Part shown: piece by piece, positions 28,166 to 34,535 of the stretch
How the letters are laid out: each line of letters begins with the position of its first letter
Position numbering within the stretch: the first letter of the stretch is position 1
DNA from: Streptococcus sinensis
GTDB lineage: Bacteria; Bacillota; Bacilli; Lactobacillales; Streptococcaceae
Direction: 5' to 3'
DNA length: 42,373 bases
NCBI RefSeq assembly: GCF_000767835.1
Contig: NZ_JPEN01000063.1
Span: 153-42,525 of the forward strand
Notes under the pieces: generated by a model
Database searches by the model: none
Seen by the model: the letters and a program-made list of their open reading frames with translations, nothing else
Told to the model about the DNA's origin: nothing
Position numbers and translations under genes: made by a program

Positions 28166-28738
28166 TTAAATAATTGATTGATAAAGATTGTAAATCCAAT
28201 GTCCACCGATAGCGTACTCCAAACCAAATTTTGTCGCCAAAATTGAAAATAGAATACCCAATGGGGTTCTGATGAGTAGATTGTCTATCATAGGATAGTT
28301 TAGATGAAGTAAAATACCGAATAACAATGACGCAATAATGATTGACCAAAGGCGGGAATAATTGTTTCTCAACACTTTATAGATGACAAATCGAAATAGA
28401 AACTCCTCGCACATGGAAATCACCATTTGATGAAAATACTCATCGCTTTTTAAAAAATAATGATTGACAAGAAAGATAAGCAAGGCAAGACATAGATAGG
28501 ACTGCCAGTGAAAAACTACATCTGTTTCCTTTGAGTAGAGACCATATTTCAATGAGAAAGTATGAGGAATAAGCATAAAACCAATTGGCATAAAACAAAT
28601 GAGGGCAATAAGATAAGACAACTGTAGCTGTTGGCTAAAACTTATAAATACGATAGAAGTTCCTAATGAATAGACTAGAAATGCTATACCAATTAAACTG
28701 ATTGGTGTCATTAAAGATAGAAGATTATATTTCATCAT
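28166..28738 (-). CDS. CPBP (Abi/CAAX-protease-like) membrane metalloprotease
   Basis: A 190-residue, multi-helix protein. CPBP motifs are seen: Glu111-Glu112 and Arg116 in CEEFLFR, His145 in FGILLH, and His180/Asn184 in GHWIYN. Bacterial CPBP proteins encoded in bacteriocin loci (for example SkkI or PlnI types) give self-immunity or process peptides. It starts 5 nt after the first permease gene ends and is followed by the small membrane protein. The role here is inferred from neighbours. Confidence 0.85.
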   Translation of the reverse strand: MMKYNLLSLMTPISLIGIAFLVYSLGTSIVFISFSQQLQLSYLIALICFMPIGFMLIPHTFSLKYGLYSKETDVVFHWQSYLCLALLIFLVNHYFLKSDEYFHQMVISMCEEFLFRFVIYKVLRNNYSRLWSIIIASLLFGILLHLNYPMIDNLLIRTPLGILFSILATKFGLEYAIGGHWIYNLYQSII

Positions 28739-28743
28739 GTTTC

Positions 28744-29484
28744 CTAAAATTCTATATGTTTAAATTTCTGTTTTCCTTTGATGTAAAAGAAGAGTATATA
28801 AAGAACTGATATTCCTACCGCAACTAAGCAAGCTAGTGGAAAATTCTCTTGGGACAAGTCTGCATAGCCGTTTGGAAACAAATAGTTAATCCCAATCAAC
28901 ACAGGAGCAACTGAGGCAGCTAGCGAAAAGAACACTCCCGTTAAAACTGTTTGAACCGTTTTTGAAGTCACCGAAATCATTACTACTAATAGTAGTGTAA
29001 TCAGATTCAAACTAATAGTAGATAACAATGAAAAAATTGTCGAAAAAATATCTGGAACTTTTTCAGAAATAAAGTTAGCAGGAACAGCTCCTTGTGAGAA
29101 TAATATACCGTAGTAAGATAGCACGCTTGTCATAACCGTTCCTAGTAGAAATAAAACATATACAACTAATAAACTGCCTAACTTCGCTTTAAAAATCTGT
29201 GAGCGATTGATGTCTTTGTATAGAAATAGAATCCCCGAATCAATTTCATCTTTAAAAACAGAGGATATAACGAGTGAGAATAATAAGTTAGGCAATATCA
29301 AACGATATTGAGTGCTAATGGTTGTAGCAAGAAACTCTGAAAAATTCCCTGCCAAACCTGTGCTCGTCCCGTCCATAAATTCTGTTAAAAGTGGAACTAA
29401 TAAAGGAAGAAGTATAAAAATTAAAAATATTTTAACATCCCTTCTGCTAAAAACAGATTTAAATATTGCTTTAAATAGTGTCAT
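28744..29484 (-). CDS. ABC-2 type permease of the peptide/immunity transporter (first)
   Basis: About 246 residues and six predicted helices. The start MTLFKAIFKSVFSRRDVKIF and the loop ILFLYKDINRSQIFKAK match its paralogue at 26094-26867. The frame opens at 29502, but CAGGAG lies inside that extension and fits ATG 29484. It is the first transporter gene after the tiny ORFs, separated from them by two overlapping hairpins. Confidence 0.75.
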   Translation of the reverse strand: MTLFKAIFKSVFSRRDVKIFLIFILLPLLVPLLTEFMDGTSTGLAGNFSEFLATTISTQYRLILPNLLFSLVISSVFKDEIDSGILFLYKDINRSQIFKAKLGSLLVVYVLFLLGTVMTSVLSYYGILFSQGAVPANFISEKVPDIFSTIFSLLSTISLNLITLLLVVMISVTSKTVQTVLTGVFFSLAASVAPVLIGINYLFPNGYADLSQENFPLACLVAVGISVLYILFFYIKGKQKFKHIEF

Positions 29485-29503
29485 TGTCATCTCCTGATTC
29501 ACT

Positions 29504-29580
29504 TATTAATAAAATAGAGCTTAAATAACTTACATTAAGCTCCATTTTATTAATAGTTAATATAAAATTAACTATTAATA
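29504..29580 (-). promoter_or_regulatory. Two mutually exclusive hairpins between peptide and transporter genes
   Basis: Hairpin 1 pairs 29568-29580 with 29548-29560 (13 bp, perfect, 7-nt loop). Hairpin 2 pairs 29535-29555 with 29504-29524 (21 bp, one mismatch, 10-nt loop). They share 29548-29555, so only one can form. Hairpin 2 ends about 10 nt before the ribosome site of the permease gene. It could be an attenuator, a processing site, or a control of transporter translation. Confidence 0.55.
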
Positions 29581-29611
29581 AAACTAAGACCTTCAATTGT
29601 ATGCTACTTAC

Positions 29612-29704
29612 TTAAATTGAATGACGGCCACGGGTATAGGTATAGCTGATAATACCGAGGTTAATGGTATTGCGTTTCGATACTTTTTTAATTTGTTTTG
29701 CCAT
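29612..29704 (-). CDS. 30-residue cationic peptide (candidate bacteriocin or signal)
   Basis: A 30-codon frame beginning MAKQIKKVSKRN and ending YTYTRGRHSI. It has no acidic residue and at least seven Lys/Arg. The ribosome site AAAGGAG is 7 nt before ATG. No double-glycine leader, no signal peptide and no lanthionine enzymes nearby, so if exported it would be leaderless. It is the last of three tiny ORFs and lies just before the hairpins and ABC genes. I recognise no family. Confidence 0.6.
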   Translation of the reverse strand: MAKQIKKVSKRNTINLGIISYTYTRGRHSI

Positions 29705-29721
29705 TTTATGTCTCCTTTAAT

Positions 29722-29817
29722 CTATTTTGTTCTTTTTAACCATGGCTTTGGATAAGATTGTTTCGTTATGAAGTCACTGTCTTCCAAAATCCAATGATTA
29801 GCTAACTGATGTTTCAT
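29722..29817 (-). CDS. 31-residue peptide of the cluster
   Basis: A 31-codon frame starting MKHQLANHWILEDSDF and ending SYPKPWLKRTK. GGAG lies 10 nt before ATG. The C-terminal half is basic and rich in aromatic and proline residues. It ends 17 nt before the next peptide gene. Function unknown; a second component of a multi-peptide bacteriocin is one possibility. Confidence 0.5.
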   Translation of the reverse strand: MKHQLANHWILEDSDFITKQSYPKPWLKRTK

Positions 29818-29858
29818 GCGTTTTGTTCTCCAAATTCTTTATGTTATGTGAATTACTA

Positions 29859-29942
29859 TCATTTAACGATAAATGTAAAACACGGATGCTTACATTTGAA
29901 TGACAGTTTTTGATACACTGGTGTATAAATTGTCTGCCTCAT
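29859..29942 (-). CDS. 27-residue cationic peptide with two cysteines
   Basis: A 27-codon frame starting MRQTIYTPVYQKLSF. Cys17 and Cys21 (KCKHPCF) could form a disulphide. There is no acidic residue. AAAGGAG lies 8 nt before ATG, and the gene starts 21 nt after the 106-codon frame ends. Function unknown. Confidence 0.5.
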   Translation of the reverse strand: MRQTIYTPVYQKLSFKCKHPCFTFIVK

Positions 29943-29963
29943 GCCTCTTCTCCTTTTTCAAAC

Positions 29964-30284
29964 CTATTTTAATTTTTCAAAAAAATCAAAATCCCTAAAT
30001 GTACGATTGTATTTCAGAGTCATATCAAGTCCCTCTGTGATATCTGATACTGTAATTCTTGCAGTTGGAGAGAGATTTTTCAAAGTATAAACTCTAAGAA
30101 TATTTCTTTTAACCGTAATCAAGTCTAACAAGTAGCCATTGATCCTTATCTCCACTTGTATAAGAGTATCGTATGACTGTCGAATGACCAATACATCTCG
30201 TACGCCACCTCTGTAAAAATTTGGTACATTATTGAATCGTTCGAGTATTACCACACAGTAATTTTTTGTATTTACTTCCACCAA
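29964..30284 (-). CDS. 106-residue protein of unknown function overlapping the pheromone gene
   Basis: The frame opens at TTG 30284 or GTG 30281, inside the two Trp codons of the 15-codon peptide gene and in another frame; a TAG lies shortly upstream. No ribosome site of its own is seen, so translation would depend on coupling to the peptide gene. The predicted protein is beta-rich, soluble and without signal peptide (VVILERFNNVPNFYRGG, VEIRINGYLLDLITVKR). I recognise no family. Confidence 0.5.
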   Translation of the reverse strand: MVEVNTKNYCVVILERFNNVPNFYRGGVRDVLVIRQSYDTLIQVEIRINGYLLDLITVKRNILRVYTLKNLSPTARITVSDITEGLDMTLKYNRTFRDFDFFEKLK

Positions 30285-30319
30285 CTGATAGAGCTTAGCA
30301 AACTAAAAAATTTAAACAT
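30272..30319 (-). CDS. 15-residue ComS/SHP-like pheromone precursor with a WW motif
   Basis: The frame is MFKFFSLLSSISWWK. AGAAAGGA lies 7 nt before ATG. Size, hydrophobic start and a double tryptophan near the C-terminus are the marks of type II ComS (XIP) precursors such as the 17-residue S. mutans ComS, whose mature part is GLDWWSL. It follows the regulator gene in the same direction, as comS follows comR. The mature pheromone would be roughly the last 7-8 residues. Too short for automatic gene callers. Assignment is by pattern and context. Confidence 0.65.
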   Translation of the reverse strand: MFKFFSLLSSISWWK

Positions 30320-30355
30320 TTGCTTTTCCTTTCTGATGTCTTACTTACAAAAATA

Positions 30356-30398
30356 ATTATATCAGCGCAACAAAAAATCACCAATGACAGAAATGTCA
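30356..30398 (-). promoter_or_regulatory. Pheromone-gene promoter with ComR-box-like palindrome
   Basis: TGACA-TTTC-TGTCA (30385-30398) is followed on the minus strand by a T-rich stretch and TGA-TATAAT (30356-30361), 23 nt on. The GACA-n4-TGTC core, T tract and -10 order are those of ComR-dependent promoters. Confidence 0.6.
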
Positions 30399-30439
30399 CT
30401 TATTTTTTAACAAATAGATAGTAAAATCCGAACAAAACA

Positions 30440-30480
30440 AAAAACTTTCGGCAATTACTAATAAAAATACCAAAAGTTTT
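30440..30480 (-). terminator. Terminator of the ComR-like regulator gene
   Basis: On the minus strand AAAACTTTTGG and CCGAAAGTTTT arms (30470-30480 with 30441-30451) are followed by TTTTGTTTTG. It separates the regulator from the pheromone gene. Confidence 0.7.
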
Positions 30481-30489
30481 ATTTTTCAA

Positions 30490-30501
30490 GACATTGATGT
30501 C
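30490..30501. promoter_or_regulatory. Second ComR-box-like palindrome
   Basis: GACAT-TG-ATGTC, a perfect 5-2-5 palindrome equal to the GACATNNATGTC form of the ComR box, 13 nt past the regulator stop. Confidence 0.45.
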
Positions 30502-30513
30502 ACTATTCACAAA

Positions 30514-31428
30514 CTATCGAATATATTTTTTTATATCTTCCTGCCATTCTCTATCAAGACTCGTTATCAATTCCTCATTTCCAAATATTTGAGCAACCAT
30601 TTTCGCCTCTTGATACTTACGATTTGCCTCATTAAAATCACACTGAATATAATATTTCCACTCAACCATTAAAATTAATGGTTTCTTTTGAAAATCTCGG
30701 GTTCTATTCATAATATAATTTAACTTATCTACTGCCATCTTGAAATAGGAGAACTCTCCAACAAGCTCCAAACAGCACAGTGCTGCAAACAGAGCATCCC
30801 GCAATAAATATAAATCTTCCAATTCAGTTTCTTCTATTTGATGACATAGTTTTTTAAATAGAAGAACAATTTCTTCTTGCGTAGTTTCTTTTATAAATCC
30901 TGAATTCAATCCATCCATTAATGCACAGAGAAAATAAAGTCTTAATTTCAATAATGTACTAGTATGAAACGGTTCTATGTCGACTAGATTGTCAGAACTA
31001 TTCTCCAACACACCTTGACCATATAATGAATTTTGGCCTGCCCGCACCTGCTCAATCGCCTGCAAGCAATCAATCATTATCTGCTCATCTCTTGGAAGAT
31101 TGTCATAAAAGTCCTCAAAGATTTCATCAAAATACGCATCTTTTTGTTCTTGCAGTTCCTTATCCCCATAGTCAGGGTGATGAAGCAGAAAGTACTTGAT
31201 TTCCTTATAACGCTCTGGCAACTCTTGATAGTCAGGCATGAGGATATAGGCTGGAATCTCCAATTTTTCTGCGATATGCTCCAGAGTTTTCAGAGTGGGA
31301 TGAAACTCTCCTTTTTCGATACGTGCCAACTGGCGGACAGACAAACCAGATTCATCATCACAAAAGGCCGGACGGCTCAAACCCTTCTTTTTGCGTAACT
31401 CCTCTATTCTTTTACCAACATTATTCAT
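30514..31428 (-). CDS. ComR-like (Rgg/PlcR-type) peptide-responsive regulator
   Basis: About 304 residues. The N-terminal HTH (about 3-62) includes VGKRIEELRKKKGLSRPAFC and LSVRQLARIEKGEFHPTL, the ComR/TprA-type 'VRQL.RIEKG' pattern. The rest is helical and TPR-like, beginning ELPERYKEIKYFLLHHPDYGD, a ComR-like linker. Such RRNPP-family regulators bind imported peptides and then DNA. ATG 31428 is preceded by GAGG at about 10 nt. Its own promoter TGA-TATAAT lies at 31494-31502 next to a tandem repeat. It presumably senses the peptide encoded just downstream. TprA-like specificity is the alternative. Confidence 0.8.
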   Translation of the reverse strand: MNNVGKRIEELRKKKGLSRPAFCDDESGLSVRQLARIEKGEFHPTLKTLEHIAEKLEIPAYILMPDYQELPERYKEIKYFLLHHPDYGDKELQEQKDAYFDEIFEDFYDNLPRDEQIMIDCLQAIEQVRAGQNSLYGQGVLENSSDNLVDIEPFHTSTLLKLRLYFLCALMDGLNSGFIKETTQEEIVLLFKKLCHQIEETELEDLYLLRDALFAALCCLELVGEFSYFKMAVDKLNYIMNRTRDFQKKPLILMVEWKYYIQCDFNEANRKYQEAKMVAQIFGNEELITSLDREWQEDIKKYIR

Positions 31429-31493
31429 CAACTAGAACCCTCATTATTGTTTGAAAAATAAATAATTTAATTACCAAACTTTTTTATTTTCTT

Positions 31494-31502
31494 ATTATAT
31501 CA
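31494..31502 (-). promoter_or_regulatory. Extended -10 of the ComR-like regulator gene
   Basis: TGA-TATAAT on the minus strand, about 60 nt before the ATG. The -35 region falls inside a 26-bp tandem duplication and matches the consensus poorly. Confidence 0.55.
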
Positions 31503-31554
31503 TAATTCCTCCAATCACGCCAAAAAAATAATTCCTCCAATCACGCCAAAAAAA
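31503..31554. repeat. Perfect 26-bp tandem duplication
   Basis: Units 31503-31528 and 31529-31554 are identical (taattcctccaatcacgcc plus seven A). On the minus strand they span the U tract of the adhE terminator and run to the -10 of the regulator promoter. Confidence 0.95.
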
Positions 31555-31574
31555 GGTAGGATTTCTCCTACCTT
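31553..31574 (-). terminator. adhE terminator
   Basis: The stem aaggtagga / tcctacctt with a 4-nt loop is followed on the minus strand by seven Ts, 17 nt past the adhE stop. Confidence 0.9.
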
Positions 31575-31590
31575 GTGGTTGATAACTATA

Positions 31591-34242
31591 TTATTTGCGA
31601 CGTCCTGGACGTTCTGCATAGCCATAGTAAGCGTCAGCCATGATTTCTTCCATATCAGCTACCATTGGCAAGCGTGGGTTAGCTGGTGAACATTGGTCTT
31701 CATAAGCTAGAAGAGCAATTTCATGCAAGCTGTCCTTCCAAGTCTTCTCATCAATTCCGAATCCTTTGAAGTTCATTGTAATACCAACTGCTTCACCAAG
31801 GTCGTAAACAGCTTTGGCATATGCTTCAACCGCTTCTTCAGGAGTTGAGCATGGCAAGCCAAGCATACGAGCGATGTCTTGGAATTTTTCATCAGCTTTC
31901 CAGTAGTTGTACTTAGGCCAAGTCGTTGTCTTAGATGGACGAGTACCGTTGTAGCGGATAACGTATGGAAGTAAGATTGCATTGGTCCGTCCGTGAATAG
32001 TGTGGTGCACACCACCGATCTTGTGGGCCATTGAGTGGCTCATTCCAAGGAAGGCGTTGGCAAAGGCCATACCAGCCATTGTAGAAGCGTTGTGCATCTT
32101 TTCGCGAGCTTCTGGATCAGCTGTTTTCACAGATTTTTCCAAATATTTGAAGACTAATTTGATAGTTTGAAGGGCAATACCATCTGTGTAGTCGTTAGCA
32201 AAGTTAGAAGTATAGGCTTCAGTCGCGTGGGTCAATACGTCCATACCGGTATCTGCTGCGATAAATGCTGGAACAGTTTCTACCAAAGCAGGGTCAACAA
32301 TCGCAATGGTTGGAGTCAAAGCATAGTCAGCAAGTGGGTATTTGCGGTTGTTTGCTTTATCAGAGATAACGGCAAATGGAGTCACTTCTGAACCTGTACC
32401 AGATGTTGTAGGGATACCGATATATTTAGCTTTCTTACCAAGTGATGGGAATTTGAAGGCACGTTTACGGATATCCATGAATTTTTGAACAAGGTCGCTG
32501 AAGTCAACTTCTGGCTGTTCGTAGAACATCCACATACCCTTAGCAGCGTCCATTGGAGAGCCACCACCGAGTGCGATGATTGTATCTGGTTCAAAGGCAC
32601 GCATTTCTTCTGTACCACGACGGATAGTTGTAATATCTGGATCTGGCTCTACATCTGAGAAGACTTGGATTGTCACTTTGTTCTTACGGAGATTCAACTG
32701 GTCAATTACACGTTGAACAAAACCAAGTTTTTCGATGGACTTATCGGTAACAATCATAACGCGTTCAATATCTTCACATGTTTGAAGGTATTGGATAGAG
32801 TTGCGCTCGAAGTAAATTTTTGAAGGAACTTTAAACCATTGCATATTATTTCTACGTTTCCCTACTTTCTTGATGTTTAAGAGGTTAATAGCGCTAACGT
32901 TATCACCAACTGAGTTACGTCCGTATGAACCACATCCAAGTGTCAAGGATGGAATGAAGGCATTATATACATCCCCAATACCACCGAAAGTAGATGGAGA
33001 GTTCCAGATAATCCGCATAGCTTTGATTTCAGTACCAAAGCGTTTAGCAAGAGCTTCATCTTTTGTATGGATAGCAGCTGAGTGACCAAGTCCGTTAAAT
33101 TCAACCATTTGACGAGCTTTTGTAAGACCGTCTTCTGTATCTTCAGCTTTCAAGACAGCAATAACTGGTGAAAGTTTTTCGCGAGTCAATGGCTCATTTG
33201 GACCTACTTCCGCACATTCTGCAGCCAGGATGTTTGTACCTTCTGGTACTTTGAAGCCTGCTTGTTCTGCAATCCATGCAGCTGGTTTCCCTACAATATT
33301 TGCATTTAGTTTAGCACCAGCACAGTTTTTGCTGTTTGCTTTAGCGCCAAAGCAGAATTCTTCCAGAAGGGCTTTTTCTTTTTTGTTTACAAAATAAGTG
33401 TGGTATGACTTGAATTCTTCTACAAATTCGTCATAAACTTCCTTGTCAATGATAACAGCTTGTTCAGATGCACAGACCATTCCATTGTCAAATGATTTAG
33501 ACATAACAATGTCATGTGCTGCTTGACGAAGGTCTGCAGATTTTTCTACATAGGCAGGCACGTTTCCGGCACCAACCCCAAGAGCTGGTTTTCCGCATGA
33601 GTAAGCAGCCTTAACCATGGCATTCCCACCGGTCGCAAGGATCGTAGCAATACCATCGTGGTTCATAAGCGCACCTGTCGCTTCCATAGATGGTTGTGTA
33701 ATCCATTGCACACAGTTTTCAGGAGCTCCTGCTGCAATCGCTGCGTCGCGTACGATTTGCGCTGCGTGAGCTGAAGATTCTTGTGCAGATGGGTGGAAAG
33801 CAAAGACGATTGGATTACGTGTCTTCAAAGCAATCAATGATTTGAAAATTGCTGTTGCAGTTGGGTTGGTCGTTGGAGTGATCCCGCAGACTACTCCGAC
33901 AGGCTCTGCAATTTTAGTTAAGCCAGTAATCGGATCATCTTCAATGACACCAACAGTTTTAACTCCACGCATATTGTTGACAACGTGTTCGCAGGCAAAA
34001 AGGTTTTTTGTTGCCTTGTCTTCAAATACACCACGTCCAGTTTCTTCAACAGCATGTTGAGCAAGGATTCCGTGAGCATCCAAAGCAGCAACTGAAGCTT
34101 TTGCTACAATATAATCCACTTGCTCTTGGTTCAATTTTCTCATTTCTTCAAGAGCTACCAGACCTTTTTGAACAAGTTCATCAACATGCTTTTCAGCAGC
34201 CAATTTCTTTTCCTCAGGTGTTACAATTTTTTTATCCGCCAT
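31591..34242 (-). CDS. adhE: Bifunctional acetaldehyde-CoA / alcohol dehydrogenase
   Basis: An 883-residue AdhE that reduces acetyl-CoA to ethanol with two NADH in mixed-acid fermentation. The N-terminal aldehyde dehydrogenase half (about 1-440) has the catalytic Cys in FDNGMVCASEQ. A linker leads to the C-terminal iron alcohol dehydrogenase with GGGSPMDAAKGMW and the metal ligands in HSMAHKIGGVHHTIHGR. ATG 34242 has GGAGG 6 nt upstream; the frame is open to 34305. The enzyme assembles into spirosomes in other bacteria. Predicted Rex and CcpA sites lie in the promoter. Confidence 0.97.
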   Translation of the reverse strand: MADKKIVTPEEKKLAAEKHVDELVQKGLVALEEMRKLNQEQVDYIVAKASVAALDAHGILAQHAVEETGRGVFEDKATKNLFACEHVVNNMRGVKTVGVIEDDPITGLTKIAEPVGVVCGITPTTNPTATAIFKSLIALKTRNPIVFAFHPSAQESSAHAAQIVRDAAIAAGAPENCVQWITQPSMEATGALMNHDGIATILATGGNAMVKAAYSCGKPALGVGAGNVPAYVEKSADLRQAAHDIVMSKSFDNGMVCASEQAVIIDKEVYDEFVEEFKSYHTYFVNKKEKALLEEFCFGAKANSKNCAGAKLNANIVGKPAAWIAEQAGFKVPEGTNILAAECAEVGPNEPLTREKLSPVIAVLKAEDTEDGLTKARQMVEFNGLGHSAAIHTKDEALAKRFGTEIKAMRIIWNSPSTFGGIGDVYNAFIPSLTLGCGSYGRNSVGDNVSAINLLNIKKVGKRRNNMQWFKVPSKIYFERNSIQYLQTCEDIERVMIVTDKSIEKLGFVQRVIDQLNLRKNKVTIQVFSDVEPDPDITTIRRGTEEMRAFEPDTIIALGGGSPMDAAKGMWMFYEQPEVDFSDLVQKFMDIRKRAFKFPSLGKKAKYIGIPTTSGTGSEVTPFAVISDKANNRKYPLADYALTPTIAIVDPALVETVPAFIAADTGMDVLTHATEAYTSNFANDYTDGIALQTIKLVFKYLEKSVKTADPEAREKMHNASTMAGMAFANAFLGMSHSMAHKIGGVHHTIHGRTNAILLPYVIRYNGTRPSKTTTWPKYNYWKADEKFQDIARMLGLPCSTPEEAVEAYAKAVYDLGEAVGITMNFKGFGIDEKTWKDSLHEIALLAYEDQCSPANPRLPMVADMEEIMADAYYGYAERPGRRK

Positions 34243-34289
34243 CATAGTCCTCCAATGGTTTCTTAGAAGGCTTGAAGAATCTTCAGCCT

Positions 34290-34349
34290 TTGTTAAAATT
34301 TTCACAATAACATTATACCTTATTTGCCTGTATTTGTAAACACTTTCAA
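34290..34349 (-). promoter_or_regulatory. adhE promoter with Rex-like operator and cre
   Basis: Minus-strand -35 TTTACA (34335-34340), 17-bp spacer, -10 TATAAT (34312-34317). TTGAAAGTGTTTACAA, a cre-like site (34334-34349), overlaps the -35. TTGTGAAAATTTTAACAA (34290-34307), a near-palindrome of Rex-operator form, covers the expected start site. Confidence 0.7.
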
Positions 34350-34480
34350 CAAAATTTCACATACTTTATTGGAAACTTTGTGAAGTAAATTATCACCCCC
34401 TCTAAATTCACGGTTTCCGCTTATCGCTTGTGAAATTTATTTTCTGTGTTTTTATTATTTCACATACTTCTTAAAATGTC

Positions 34481-34496
34481 GGAAAGCGCTTTCATA
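34481..34496. promoter_or_regulatory. Upstream cre-like site
   Basis: ggaaagcgctttcata contains the palindrome GAAAGCGCTTTC and fits the cre consensus. It lies about 165 bp upstream of the adhE -10. A 13-bp direct repeat ATTTCACATACTT (34354 and 34457) lies between. Confidence 0.5.
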
Positions 34497-34504
34497 CAGT
34501 GACT

Positions 34505-34535
34505 AAAGATAGCTCGGTTAATCCGAGCTATCTTT
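34505..34535 (-). terminator. Terminator of the oat copy 2 operon
   Basis: A perfect 13-bp stem aaagatagctcgg / ccgagctatcttt with a 5-nt loop that begins at the stop codon. The U tract is short. Confidence 0.75.

Noticed and set aside
29722-29817. LsbB-family leaderless bacteriocin
   Set aside because: The C-terminus (SYPKPWLKRTK) has Pro-Trp and basic residues but does not fit KxxxGxxPWE, so the resemblance is too weak to name.
29612-29942. Streptide-like or lanthipeptide precursors
   Set aside because: No radical SAM, LanB/C or LanM gene is nearby and the tiny ORFs lack Ser/Thr/Cys-rich cores or leader motifs.
30272-30319. Programmed -1 frameshift joining the pheromone gene to the 106-codon frame
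   Set aside because: A run of T residues is present, but no heptamer fits X-XXY-YYZ in the pheromone frame; translational coupling is simpler.
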